Both the position numbers and the translations under genes were made by a program. A DNA stretch of 64,000 nt, taken from contig CM059621.1 in NCBI GenBank assembly GCA_030435675.1, forward strand, positions 8,432,001-8,496,000. The letters are read 5' to 3'. This stretch comes from Steinernema hermaphroditum. Lineage: Eukaryota; Nematoda; Chromadorea; Rhabditida; Steinernematidae. This document shows positions 1 through 12,839 of the stretch, in pieces. Numbering within the stretch: the first letter of the stretch is position 1; the number at the start of each line of letters is the position of its first letter. Under the pieces are notes generated by a model. That model was not told where the DNA came from. It did not search any database and worked only from the letters and a program-made list of their open reading frames with translations.

Positions 1-426
1 GTGCGCCTTTGTCTCCTGAACATTTTGCGTACCGAACGACCACAAAACACGTAAAATTGAGAAAGTTATTTCGCTTGGAAGTTAGGTGATTTTGAGGCAG
101 CATGGAAGTGTCAGAAAGTCAGAACTTCGACCGTTTTTCGAACGGTTTTGTATTTCACTGATGGAATGCGTGGCGCTGATCATTTTGCGGGCAACACGAG
201 CACTGCTACCGATCATAATCGGTGCAAATCTGAGGATACGACTAACTGAAGATCTGGCAGGACGGTATCCGAACGTACGACATTTACTGCTCCACCGAGA
301 ACGGAAAAACGAGCCGCTTGACACGCCGTGTCTAGACTACTTTCAGGAACGCAACAGACGTCTGTTGATGCACATCGAATGGAATGTTTCATCAATCAAT
401 TTATGCAAAACATCAGATAACCTTCA
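1..426. other. no gene recognised (left edge)
   Basis: Both strands have open stretches here, the longest at 86-430 on the plus strand, but none has a recognisable domain, supporting splice sites or the G/C-ending codon bias of the firm genes. It is probably intergenic sequence downstream of the BAR gene. Confidence 0.5.
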
Positions 427-1146
427 TTAGGACTTGATAATGTGGAGCATCTCGGCATTGTTCTTCTGGAGGCAGTCGAAGTACTCCGCGATGCCGTCGG
501 TATGGGTTTGTTGCACTTTCGGGAGTGCGTCGAGGAGCTGGATGACTTGCTTCGCTTGGTCGTTGAAGATCCGTACGGCTTCCTCGTAGAGCGTCGCGCT
601 ATTCTCGATTTGCACCGTGTTCTTCGCCGTCTTTACGTCGTGTTTAATCATGTCCATGTAGTCTCGCGCCCTGAAAGAATCAATTTAAGCGCGTTTCAGA
701 ACCACATTCACTCACTGTGTGAGTTTATCATTCTCCGTGCAGACGTCCTTGTACTCGAAGCTGAAGAAGCGGCGGAGCGCCTTGATGGCGTGGCGTCCAC
801 CCACCTGTCCTTTCCTGTGCGTTTTCGCTAGTTTCTTCCGCTTCTCGATGAACGCGTCAATCTTGACCAGGTTCTCGTCCCGCTGGTACGTCTTGAAGAT
901 CTCGAGGGAGGCGGCCAGCAGCTCGTGAGGGTTCTCTCCCTTCGGCGACTCGATGCACGACGTAGACAGCACTTCGGGGTTCTGCTGCAGTGCACCCTCC
1001 AGCTTGCTGACCAACGGGTCTAGAAGGGTGCTGTATGTGTTGTAGCGTTCGACGGAGTCGTTGAACTCCTGCGACATCTTCGTCTTCTCCACGTTGCCGA
1101 TCGACGTGTTGATCTTGAAGAAGAAGTTCTTGAGGCCGCCGGCCAT
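427..1146 (-). CDS. BAR-domain protein
   Basis: Two exons, 1146-716 and 670-427, join across a 45-bp GTGAGT...TTTCAG intron in phase 2 and give 224 aa. The protein is almost entirely alpha-helical and rich in charged heptad-like repeats (EFNDSVERYNTYSTLLDPLV, then KIDAFIEKRKKLAKTHRKGQ), with a central basic stretch (KALRRFFSFEYKDV). That is the pattern of the BAR fold, a crescent dimer that binds curved membrane. The length is that of a lone BAR domain (200-250 aa): no SH3, PX or PH domain follows, so it resembles BIN3- or endophilin-B-like proteins without the adaptor. The likely role is membrane bending in endocytosis or organelle dynamics in the cytosol. The start ATG is followed by a typical helical N-terminus. 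BAR assignment is firm on pattern; the subfamily is not. Confidence 0.75.
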
Positions 1147-4100
1147 CTTCGCGAGGTTCTCAGAGGACGAGTGGACCGCGTGTGGGGTCTGTTGCGCCTT
1201 TAAATAGAAGCGCAGTCCACCCTCCCGACGAGACTGTCTGTCTCTGTCTGCAGCACACTGTGTTGTCTAGAGTCTGCAGCTTGCAGAAGAAGAGGAAGGC
1301 CTCCAAAGGTGCTGGAGGCTCGACTAAGGATCCTCCCTGATGATTAGCCGTCCGCTTTCTTGAAAAACTGGCAGAACACTCCCCTCGAGACGACTCTGAT
1401 TCTGTTGACCTCGTGTTTACAGACTACTGACTCACGTGTCGCACTTCACGATGCTCCGTTTAGGTCTGTTGTCACTCTCTCTCTCCAACGCCCTCGAGAA
1501 AGGACCCTTTTACTCAATCAAATACTATTATCCCCCTTCGCTTGTTGTGCTCATTTGCATTTTCGTCAAAGACATTTCGCCCTCTTCACTCATCCGAAGA
1601 ACGTCGTTATCTCCCCGCGACGCCCTCCCCCCACTAATCCAATCTGTGCCACTGGCCCCTCGGCCCTCCATCCCCATCTCATTCATCTGTCCTGATTCCT
1701 GGCCTTGTGGAGGGCAGGTGGCGGCTTCCTTGCCTATCCTTGAGAGCTTTCAGGATGTAATGCACTGGGCTCTCCATTTCAGTTAACTTTTGTGTTGGGT
1801 AACTGAAACTCAATATCCAAACAAAGAACTCTTACTTGTTCATTTCATCTATTTGCATAAAAGGTCGCCCCTCTAAGGCGATACGTTGTTTTCCGCGATT
1901 CATTTAAGTTCAACAGATGTCGAAAAGTATTTCGAGCGGTTTACACAGGAAAGTCTAGTAGACAACTGTCTGCATGCACTTTGGCCGATGTAGAAGTGCC
2001 TAGAAGCGCGATTCGAGAACTACTACTCTTCGGCGCCACAATTTCCCACTATTCCTATCTTTATCTTCAATCCGATAGACGATTCCGTCTAGAGAAGCTA
2101 TAGCTGCCAGAGATGAATGACATCTATTTCGGGAACGTCTTCCACAAAATAGGCGCCCCCTAGTCCAGAAGCTGTTTAGTCCCAATCGGGTCGGGCTAAT
2201 TCGAACCTCGAACGACGCAGATGAGTGAAATCGCATCAGAGCCGGTTCGGGGAATGAAGATAAAAGGGCAACTTGGTGTGTTATTTGATTTCAGCTTGAT
2301 ATGCTCTCCAGTAATCGTTCTACGACTCACTGTCCAGAGTTCTTTTAGGTCCCGTAAACTGCAGATTGTCTCGATGACTTGTAGTAAACATCGACTCTTT
2401 TCATCGGTGGTCTTTATAGAACCACCAATTCCAAGGTGTTCCGACCTTGCCCAGCTCCTTCATGACAACCTAATTTGTGTCAGAGTCACAATCTTTAATC
2501 AACCAACACTGTGTTTATATGTGTCCGCAGACCTAAAATCCTCAAAGTGAAATCAAATTCTAGCAAAAGAGTGCGTCGCCGTTTCATTTTATTGTTTGTT
2601 TTCGCCGCCGGAATCCAGCATTCGGGCCACAAGAAGGCGGCGAGGGCAAAAAGCAGCCCCGACTCTTAGTTTCCAGCGAGCAGTTGATCTGCTGTTTACA
2701 AGAACGTGCTCCACCTTTCCGCCAGTCCCGAGATTTATCGTGTGAGGAAAATCTCCCTCCACCCTTTCAGCGCTTCCATAAAAATGCAAATATTCCAGGA
2801 GGCGCCAAGATGACGTAGAGAGACTTTAATTCATCGGGCCACTTATCATTTTGAGTGTTTTTTTTAGCGAAAACGCCCCCTCCTTCGGAGACATTTCCGA
2901 AATAATGGCGCTTTTAAGTTCTTTTCTTCCTCGACAACAGAAAAGAACTTTTCCGAAGAGGGTTCTTTTGTGATTCCGATGTTTTCGACGCCAAAAACAG
3001 CTGCATACTAATGCTAACTAGGCCATTTGTGAACAGTTGCCCGAGAAGAAGAGTCGTCTTCTTCTCGCTCGCGAGACAGCGGACAACAAGAAGTGCTTGC
3101 AAGCTGAGTTTTTAAGTTGTTGTCACTCGATCTGTTGGAGAAAATGGAAATCGACATCGGATGATAAGTGCATCTGGGTGCATCCATTCAGAGAACTTTT
3201 GATCTTAATGTAGTCTTTGTCTCCTTGTTGTTGTGGTGCTCCGCAGAGGAAGATTTGACCAAACAGTATCCAGAAAGTTCAAGGGAATTTTAAATTATGA
3301 AAGTGCCACGGAAGTTGGCTTCAATTCAAAGCGGACTCATTCAGCTGCCTCTAAAGCTTCTGAATTTCCCATCTGATCTTCTTATCTGACCCTATGGCAA
3401 GCGCTGAACTCTATGTTTGCGCATCTTTATTACGCTATATCTGCGATCCCTATACTCATCGAGATACCCTTTAGAAGACTTGATTTCACTGTTTTAAGTG
3501 CTTTCCTAAGACCATAAGACAGTCTGCATTAACGATTGACACACTTATAATCTCCAATTTTATCCGTGCACCCGTGGGCGGCATTACGTGAGCCTCCATA
3601 TTTTGGAAATAATTGATGAACCTTCTCGCCATGTTGTTCTCCGAATCTAATTGCACCGACACTTCGCCCCGCTGTTCTTTGCACTAAAACGTCGACCTCG
3701 TTTAGAGCTGAGTTAGGCACGTGTTATGGAAATTGGATTTCCGCGGAAAAAGACGTCTTTCCCACAATGCTTGAGCATTGCTTTGCAGCATCTTCTTGCT
3801 TATGTTTCTGCAAAGAAAAACAACTTTACAGCCTTCCTCGTCCCTTTCTCCAGAAGACGATCCCCATTTTATCTGTTTTCCTCATCGTGGTCATACCAGA
3901 AGTGACCGTCTTTTATTTCAAGGCGCACCTCTGGACGCGAAGAAGCGCTCAATTTAAAGTGCACAAACTCGTCCTTTGAAGACTCTTTGGGGGGGGGGGG
4001 GGGAGGGAGGGAGGCGGTCTTCGGCGCTTCGTTGTTTTCGAATCGCTTTGTATTCGACCTTTCAATTATTTATGAAAATCCTTTTGTTCAAAGACGTCCT

Positions 4101-5880
4101 CAGTCCACTTTGGATATTAAGTTCCGGGAATAAAAACTCGAGGATATTCGCGTTTCGCGACTTGGATGAGGTGTTGTCTGGCGTCGTTTTTTTTCTCGTT
4201 TTTAGCAATAATTAGAAGACGGCTATAATTGTGAAATGTGAAAATGTTTCTTCTTCTTAAAAGGCTGCCTTTCGACTTTATTTCAAAGGCATGAAATTAC
4301 AGACAAGACAGTCTTTTTGGAGCCGGATTCATTTCTGCCGCGGTGTTGATGTAGAACCGATCGGTGGCGCTTCGAGTGTAGGTGTAGGAAACGAGTGAGT
4401 ACGGTATATCTATTTTTACATGGAAATTTTGGGGTGAAGTGTCTTGACTAAAAAAGGCTTCTGTCGCCATTATGTGGCAAACTGTGGATGTGGTGACTAC
4501 AAATGACTTTTGACAGAAAAGCTTTCATCTTCCGTTTCAATGGTGTTCAACAATTTTCCCTGCTGACGTAACATTGATTAATGTGGCCAATTAACCAAGT
4601 TTCACTTGTGTTATCTACAGCTCGGATGAGTATTGCGACTGTGCATTCACCGATGTGTTTTCGATTTAGTCAATTTATTATTTTGGTATTGGTTATAAGT
4701 GACGAGGTTTACTAGCGTAATCTCTTGGAGCAATGGCAGTAAGCCGTGCATGTCATGTCACCTTATAACGGCTAAAGACAGCCGCTAATCTTCGGTACAC
4801 GACACGGTTCCCGAGTAGAACACAGAAATTTCTTTAAGGGGGCACTTTTATTGCGAATTAACTATTTGTCCGTCCATAATGAAGTTGAGTTTGAAATGAA
4901 GTATATAAGGCTTTACCTAACGCGATTTCTCTACAGAAAAGTGATTTTTATTACAATTAGCTTCTCCTTTCTAACTTCTACAAGGCACGTGCTTCTGAAT
5001 GCTCCTGAATGAGTCCTTCTTACCAAGATCTTGGATGCCGTCACTCGGAAAAACAGCTTCACGAGGGAAACTTCGTTAGTTCAATTTGGCCGTCACGCTA
5101 ATTATCAATCATTTATTTGACACTGAACTCTTTTTAGAAAGACAGTTAGCGGCCTGAATCCAGCCTTTATCTTCAACGCAAGTTCTGGCGTGTCTTCCAG
5201 ATCACTTCTCCCTCTTATTTCCCACTTTTCCGTCTTATCAACGTCTCCGCAATTATGAATCCATCATTTGGCGCCTAACTACAGAACGTTTCAGCCATCC
5301 CTGGGCGCAACTGCCCCCCGCCCTTTCCCTCCGTCCACCGCATGTGCACTTCTGGCCCTCCCTTCCCCGAGGACACATTCCGTCGGTGTAACATTTCGAC
5401 CGTCGTTTGTCTCGTGACCAAGGCGCTGTCTCATCAATTCTCACTTCGGCAGTTTAACTCCGTCGCGTTGTGACCGAAGTGACCGGCGGGCACGCCTGAT
5501 AGTGGCCTTTTCAGAGAGACGTTCCTTTGTTTTCGCGAATGCGTTTGGCACCCTTCGACGCAGAATTCCAATGACGCGCTACTCCCCGCAATTGGACACA
5601 TTCTGTCGTGAGTTTTACGAGTCTTTCCAATCCATCTGATGGAACGTTTCCGCCGCGACACCTCCTCCAGTGAAACATTCCAGAAAAGGTCCTGAGGATC
5701 TCACTTAAAATAGAGCGATATTTTATTTAGATCGAGGCTAGACGCTAAAGAAACGCCATGCATTCGGAATCGGCGCGACGACTAAAAGACGACTTTAGGA
5801 ATGTAGAGGGGAGAATGGGCGGGAAGGTGACTTTCAGAGTGACGAGGGAGAACTGCTTTTGACCGATAAAAGGGTTCACA
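1147..5880. other. 4.7-kb intergenic region, no gene recognised
   Basis: Only short, unsupported open frames occur. A run of 15 G followed by GGGA units lies at 3989-4012, a possible G-quadruplex or assembly-sensitive homopolymer. A GC-rich island at about 5250-5680 interrupts otherwise AT-rich DNA. Bases just upstream of the BAR gene (1150-1300) would hold its promoter. Confidence 0.5.
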
Positions 5881-6279
5881 GGAGATGAAAGTCAGAGCTA
5901 GGTGGTATCCATGCCCAGAACAAAATATCATAAAAGAAAAGGGTAGCTTTAGGGAGATTCTAGCTGACACAAGACTTGAAAATGCTTCAATTGTTCTCGT
6001 GGCTTTTGGCTTTCCTTTGTTCCCAGTGCTCTTCGATCTCCTGAAAGGTAATTGACGTCAAAAGAGTTGTTAGTTGTTGTCGCCATCCAATCGATTTACC
6101 TATCTGGGATCTGAGATGCAGGTCACGCTGTAGTGAATCGCCAACAGCTGTCGTTTGCCCTAAGTCGTCTTTCTCAGCATTTTATCATAGCTCACATCCT
6201 CGAACTCATGGTACTTTTTGATATACAGTACCTAGTCTGAGACGACCCTTCAGAACAGAACATCCTCTTCTCCTTTCAG

Positions 6280-7913
6280 AGCGGTTCCCTCCTCCCGCCG
6301 TCCAAAGGTTCGGCGTCAGCGATGTCAGCGGGACACAGGCAGTCCTGAACTGGAACAGCTCACAGACTTCGAATCATTTCTTCTACGAACTTAGCTACAA
6401 GATCTCAGGTGTGTTCTCCTGCCGAGTACCGTATCCCTAAGAAGCCCACTGCAGACTCGATCGAATGGATCTCGTTTACCCTGCCCGACTTCGAGAAGTC
6501 GGTCACCCTCCGTGGCCTCCGGCCCTACTCCAACTACACGGCCGTCCTCTCCACGGCCAACCAGTGCCTTCGGACTCACGGATCGCCGATCCACTTCGCC
6601 ACACCTCATACAGGTAGCCACCAACCTCCGGGCCAATCAGCCTTCTTCTTGCAGACATTCATCCGGCGATAACGGGTATCAGCGGCCACGAGATCTTCCT
6701 GATCCTCCTCGTTCTCGTCATATGGGTCATCATCATAACGCATTTCTTCCTGATGTTTGGACGGGTCACCATGTTCAGCGCCCTCTCCACCCCCGGCCTC
6801 TACATAGAGCGCGACAGCGGCGACGCTGACCGGAAGAAGTCCCAAGAGAGGTAGACCTGGTGGGGCACGATCTAAAAGGCCATTTCCTTTGCAGTGAGCG
6901 ATCTTCGTCCTCCCCGAAAGCCTCGAAGGCACACAATCTCCTCGAGGACGCTGTCGGGACGTGGAGATCGGAGACGGTCCTTTCGAGTGAGGCCTCTTTT
7001 TCACGTCATCTCTTCATAGGGGTTTTGTAGAAGTAGAGTTGCTGGATGGGATGGAGGCGCGCCGTCTGGTGGCGGTGAACGAGCCCGACCTCGTCTCCCT
7101 AGGCAGTGAAGGCAAGGACGACCGGAGACAGTGTGTCTCACAGCTGGGGACCTCCTTGTAAACCGTCTTTCTCAGTTCTAACGATGGAGAGAACTCTTTT
7201 AGGCCGCCTGACGGCCCCATGGTTCGGTCCCACAGCGACGGGGAAGGCGCCCTGGCCGGCGGTCACGGCCTAAACAGGGAGGTGTCCTTCTTCCTGCCGC
7301 AGAGAAAGAAGTTCTCGATCCTGGAGAGTGCCGAGGCGATGAAGCTGCAGGTGGAGGAGGAGCGGCAGCGCATCGAGGAGCAGAAGAAGACGGCACGGAA
7401 GAGTTTCGCCATCGACAGAGCGGGATCGAAGCGGAAGATCAGCGAGGTGCTGCTGGGGAAGGCGACCAGCGACATCCGGAGATGCTCCAGTCCCGGCAAT
7501 CTGAACAACATCGACAGAGGCGTCATCCGGAAGAGGTTCCAGAAGAGGCGACGCTCTCTCCTACAGACTCTTGGCCTCAGGTACAGTATGCCTCCAGTGG
7601 TCATGTCTATCCACTCTTTTAGCCGGAGCTTCAGTCGGAGTTTCCGGGCGATGCGGCAGAAGTATCGCCGGAGGAGGATGGAGAGTGTCCGAGAGGATTC
7701 GCTCGAAACGTCGCTGCCATCCCCCGAGAACAACGGCGTCTCCCGCGTCAGTAGCTCTCTTCACGGCCTAACCCCCTCGTCTTCTTTCAGGCGGTGAACA
7801 TCCAGGCGAATCCCCTGGCAGCTCCACCTCCAGCCGGTCAGAACACCGTCCCCATGGAGTCCTACGTGACGCCGCACGACATCGTCATCAACATCGACGG
7901 ACTCGAGCGCTGA
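6280..7913 (+). CDS. single-pass fibronectin type III membrane protein (5' end unresolved)
   Basis: Exons 6280-6408, 6455-6613, 6655-6850, 6895-6986, 7031-7130, 7176-7580, 7623-7746 and 7791-7913 join in frame to give about 442 aa. An FN3 domain covers the first ~95 residues (VQRFGVSDVSGTQAVLNW, then SVTLRGLRPYSNYTAVLST, with the conserved Trp and the L-x-P-x-x-Y turn). A membrane span follows (IFLILLVLVIWVIIITHFFL), then a long basic, Ser/Arg-rich cytoplasmic tail with a charged helix (about residues 210-260) and a C-terminus ending IVINIDGLER. It is probably a receptor or adhesion protein. The first coding exon is uncertain: 5982-6041 reads as a good signal peptide (MLQLFSWLLAFLCSQCSSIS) but then hits a stop before the GTAATT donor at 6048. 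The alternative phase that does join exon 6280 runs from ATG 5885 and has no signal peptide. The intron at 7581-7622 is 42 bp without a stop and could be retained. Confidence 0.75.
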
Positions 7914-10900
7914 ATCCGTTTTTGTAGATATTCTGGGGAAGTTTTAGGGAAATGAATATTTAAAGAGGCTGAAATATTCAACGGCCGTCTCGACGGGGAC
8001 AGTGAAAGGGCAGAGGTGGAAAGCATATTTGAAAGAAACTCCTGAGAACGACGCTTTTGAACAGTATTGTGAAGTCAAGAAGTGTTCATCATCCAGCCAG
8101 CCGTCCTTGTTTAGTAAAATATTCTCATGAGCGGAGCCATTGTGTATAAGTATGGAGTTATATAAGAGTAATGTTCCATAAGCTGAGCCAATGGGAAGGA
8201 AGAAATTCCTACGAGTCTTGCCCGTCGGACCAAGTCTACTTCTAAGAACCTATCAATGAAACCTCCTACCGAATCTCATTTATCATCGAACTGTGACTTC
8301 GGTTTCCTCGAGGAGAGCGTCTCAGATATCATAAACAGTAGAACCGACTCGAGTCTCCCAAGTAGCGGCGTTTCTCGAAGTGCCTAGCAGCTAGTCGACG
8401 ACCAATACCGGGAAGGAATCTTTCTGTTTCCAATTTAGTGGAAGAGTCAAAAGGATCTTTATGGTCGTCTTTATCTTCATGGAGATAATCTTTATCCCGA
8501 GCGGGCCGATGTCGTCGTCGAAGAAGTTCGTGGAGTTCATCTCCGGGCTGGATTCATTGGCCTCTATTTTCTCTCCACATCTGTACAGGCTGTAGATTCC
8601 CGATCGCTTGCACACTTCACGCGCACTATTCAGTAGCTCTGTGGACAGAAAGGTCGGAAATTTAGCCGTCAAAATCAAATCGGACCATCTATCTGGTCAT
8701 CAGTTTCTCTCCATACAATATCGCAGTGATTTCTAACGGACACTCTGCTTTTGGCCATCGCATGGCTCTTTTTCGGCGATAGATCAAAGACTAATGCATT
8801 CCAAATTTGTTTCAATTCTGTAAACACTTAGATCTAAAAGGGGCGAGGCTAAATTTAGCCCAGACGTGAGCCTGAACCTAGACAGTCACCTCCCACGGGT
8901 CTTCTTTTACTGCGCGTCATCTCCCTAATTAGCCGACTGTGGCGACCTCTGGTCGCGAGAACATAAAACAAACATGTCGGTCTTCTTCTTCGGTCCAACA
9001 CGTCGTTACCATTCGCATTTGTTTTCCACTCCATTCGACACCCTTCTTCTCCCCCCCCCTTCAGAACGTCCAGAGACGTTCCCACTGCAGCGAAATCCCT
9101 TTGTGCAACCCTAATGCCTCCGGCCCCGCCCAGGCACTCAAATCGTTTAATTCCTCTCATCAGGCCACTCGGCGCGCAATCCCGAAGCTCCTCGGAGTCC
9201 CTTCCGGTCCCGACGTGTTTATTTACTCTCAAAACGCTCGCGGCCACGACGCCACGCATATCATCGCGCAGTTTTGGCCGCCGCCAGGCGAATTCAATAG
9301 CTCTCGCGCGTATAAATTAAAGCGATACCAAAAACAAAAGCATTCTGGGCTATCGATCCCGTCCGGAAGAATCTATCGCGCGTCCATTGTGTCAAGTCGG
9401 TTATGGTAATCTCGTTAGCTATGCTTTCTTTAGCCACATGGGTCCTCTGGAAGAGACGTATTTCCTTGGCTCGTTTTGTATTTGGGTCCGTTTTGTGCCC
9501 ATACTCCCTATCTATTTTGTATTTTGATTGTTCTTTTAAAGCATCTCGTGCAGTACACCGTGACTCAATTAGGGACAGGTGCTACCTCGTAGCTGCTGAG
9601 TGTGAGATATGTGTCTTGGAATATTCCCCTTCAGTGGGTTTCTCAAGGATTAGATGTGATCCTCATGGCAAAAAAAGATCTCCTTTTATGGGGACATGCA
9701 TTGGTGTTGAGGAGATTTACGTTCAAGGGGATATGTTTTCTAGGGGCCTCATAATTCTCAATGCCAACCGCTTTGGGTAAGTTTTTGAGCTCCAGTCTCG
9801 TAGCAGCCCAAGTCAACCTGGACTGGGTCAGGCTTGCCATTCTTGTCTAGACTTTTGTTGCTTAAGCTCTGTGTCTGAAATGTGCTCTCAAAATAGACTG
9901 TGATCATGCAGGCGGTAATCGCTGGAAATGTTCTAAAAAATACGTGCATTTGGCGAAATTCAATTGTTCTATCAGTGCCCATTCAGTGGTGTTCTAGTGT
10001 CTCCCTGGAGAACTTGAGAATCTACTGTTGAGTTATGGGCCACCGACCAAGCATAAGTTTTTGAACCTTAAAAAGTAGTATTTGGCTGTGCAGTCGAGTG
10101 GTGCAGAATTCAATACCTGTGTAGTATCCTCTAATTGCTCTTTGGTGTTGATTAAGTCGGAGATTACTGTACGCAGGACGCTGTTCCACAAGCTCCCCTC
10201 TAATCACACTATTCGTCGCTGACTTCAGTGATTGTACCACTATTTGAAACCGAAAACATCAATTTGTCGTGGCACTCTTCAATGCGAACAAATTGTGTGT
10301 AACACTAGAAGCTCGTCATGTGGACGCGTTTTTCGAAATGTCGGCGGATGGCGCTCCCTCCCGGGTGTTATGATTGTTTATGCATGGAGTGGCCCTAACT
10401 TCCTTCTCGTCGACCGGATCGACAGCTTTCTTTCTCCTCATAGAGCTTGACTTACCAGAAACAAAAGAGATTTGGCGAAGCAGACGACTTCTAGTCAAGC
10501 AGATGGTTGTCATGGATCGATCCCGATGGGTCTCTCATTCTCAAGCCACACATCTTGAGATGACGTAAAGGTTCTCCCACTCTGTAAAATGGACTGAACT
10601 AATGATTTAATGATGCCAGAGACTGATTCACAATGTGAATTACACGATGAACTCTTATTTCTATCCAACACAGCTCTTGCACATCTTCATATTCGCTAAT
10701 TTAGTTCACTTGTCTCGCACTCGGATTCACCTCACTACACAGTTGGACTCGAATCGTCCTTTTGTGGCAAAATATATTTACGTGTTATGTACTCGTCTAT
10801 GTCTATACTCTACTGGTTTGTTTTCGAAGGGGAAGGCGTCATTTTAAACGCCAACTCAGGAGGACACCCTGCTGAATTTGTTATTTTGCACAGATAACTA

Positions 10901-12839
10901 TGATGGCTTCTGACTAAGAATAGTAGAAAGCGAATTTTGACTCATTTCTTATCGTTTTTTCTTCTTTCCGTGATACTTGGGTTCTGCGTTTTAGAAGTGC
11001 TGTGGTTGTCCCTTTCTCGTTTCCAGCGATATCTCCGTTTTCGATTGAAATTTGGTCTTTCAAGTAGCTGTCCACACTACGCGTCTACTCTCCTTTCCCC
11101 GCTAGGACCATCTCTGACGCAATGCGTGAACGTGACCTGTGGCCGCTCGTGATCTCTCAACCAATCTGCATCCCTAATTGTCGCTTCCAGCCGTGACCTC
11201 ACCCCGAGGGGGGCGGTCTTTCTCGGCTCCTCTCAGCGCGCTTATTAACAAACGACCACTTCGCTTTAATTATTTACCCGTTCGCTCTTTCGGAAAGACT
11301 CATTGGACGCCCTTTCCGCGCCTATTAATGTCGTTAGCGTTGTCCTCACCGTCCGATTACTCGAATTAGCCTCCTCCGCGCCGGAGCTGTCCTCCGGCGG
11401 CCATAGGCCTCGGCGACGCCACTGGCCGGCTTATTCGATCAAATATTAACAAAAGCTTTGTTGTTGCTAGGCGTCTGCGTCCCTTTTGTCGTAAAACGAC
11501 AATTGCTCCCGGGCCAGGGCTGCGCGGCGCCACTTTCATCGATTCTAAGTTATAATCTCTTTTTTAGGTGCAATTTACTCGTCAAAGGGGAACTCCCGCT
11601 TTCGGGTCATTCTCTCCGGAGTGAGCGTTCTCAGACGCGCATTCTTGAGAGTAGTTCCATTAGGAAGTTATAGTGCTGTGTGTCTTCGTAATGCTGATAT
11701 TGAATTGGAGATATTTCACTCCTTGATTCTTTGAGATATTCAGATCAGGATTTTCCTTGTATTAGCAGACGTTTTGTTGGACGCTTTGATTCAATAGAAG
11801 AAGCGATGATATTCGGCGTCGACATCGACATTTGAGCAAATTTTTGGCAGACAAAAGCGTACACAAAACAACAAGTTCTTTCATAGGGGTGACCCATAAA
11901 TTCAATTGGCCCAGTTTTCATCTCTTTATATTAGTGAATTGTCCGTAAAAAGCAAAATAAAAACTTAAAATAAAAATCAAAGAGTTGAGTAGTTGGGTAA
12001 TGGAGTTTTCTGCAGGAGATATGGACCTCACGGTCGACTAACTTATCAAATGAACAAGGGGCATTGGCAGCTACATGGTCGGTGATCCTACATCCCCTGC
12101 AGAAAAAGTGGCTGGAAAGCATACGGAGTTTTTTTTGGAAACTGATTCCTAGCAAGCGTAGTGATTTGACAGTATGAACTTTGATCGGTTCGAAAATCGT
12201 TAGTTTTTTTTGGAAATGAGATACAAAACAAAAAATATTCCACTAGGTCTATTGAAGACTCTGGTGCTGGGTAATAATTTAACAAGGTCCAGGTAACAAA
12301 ATTGTCACGTGCCCCTTGCATATCTTTCTTTTGTGATGGTTTGCAATCGGTCGTCCGTTCGCTCTTTCAGAAATAAGTCGAGCGAGCGGTCGTTTTCGGC
12401 CTTCCAGAAGATAAATATTGAATTGTTTTGGTTATCGGGAATCGACAACGTGAATCTCCAGAAGTTAGGCAAACTCCTTCTTCTAGTTCTTCTTTTTTTG
12501 TTACGAGCTTCTCGGCCACTTATAGTTGCTCTCCAAAAGCCGTTCCTCCCATTCCTTTCGCATATTCTTTGGACCTCGGCGAGGGCCCTTTTCTCCTTTG
12601 TTCCTTTGTTTTCCTGTTTTTCCGAGTGCCCCCTTCCATACACACATAATCGAATCCGAACTTCTCGTGGAATATCTCTTCCTCCTGCAGCTTCCTTCTC
12701 CTAATTAGGCTCACCATCGCTCACTCCTTACTCCCGAGTGACCCACACGAATCTTTTTACCTCATAATTCTCTGTTTTGAGTCCGTTCGCGCGGAACACA
12801 CGCTCTGTTTGTTCGTTTCCAGATGAGAGCGCCCTCTAA
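7914..12839. other. 4.9-kb intergenic region with GC-rich islands, no gene recognised
   Basis: No supportable gene. Two GC-rich, codon-poor islands stand out, at about 9000-9380 and 11080-11440; both contain AATTA/TTAAT homeodomain-like cores inside GC-rich blocks. A plus-strand open frame at 9403-9780 (125 codons) has no domain, no good splice sites and no codon bias. A dispersed repeat lies at 12340-12404. A TTTCCAG at 12816-12822, just before the channel start, is a candidate trans-splice acceptor. Confidence 0.5.
12340..12404 (-). repeat. dispersed ~50-bp repeat, copy 1
   Basis: This stretch (core GTTCGCTCTTTCAGAAAT, then GCGAGCGGTCGTTTT) is about 85-90% identical to 28225-28275, and a related inverted version is near 42608-42650. 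Read on the minus strand, the copies at 12.3 and 28.2 kb encode NDRSLxxFLKERTDD, so the repeat could be a fragment of a multicopy coding element rather than a plain miniature transposon. Confidence 0.5.

Noticed and set aside
9403..9780. 125-codon ATG-initiated open frame
   Set aside because: No domain, no flanking splice or trans-splice signals and A/T-ending codons unlike every firm gene here; chance frame length is plausible in this composition.
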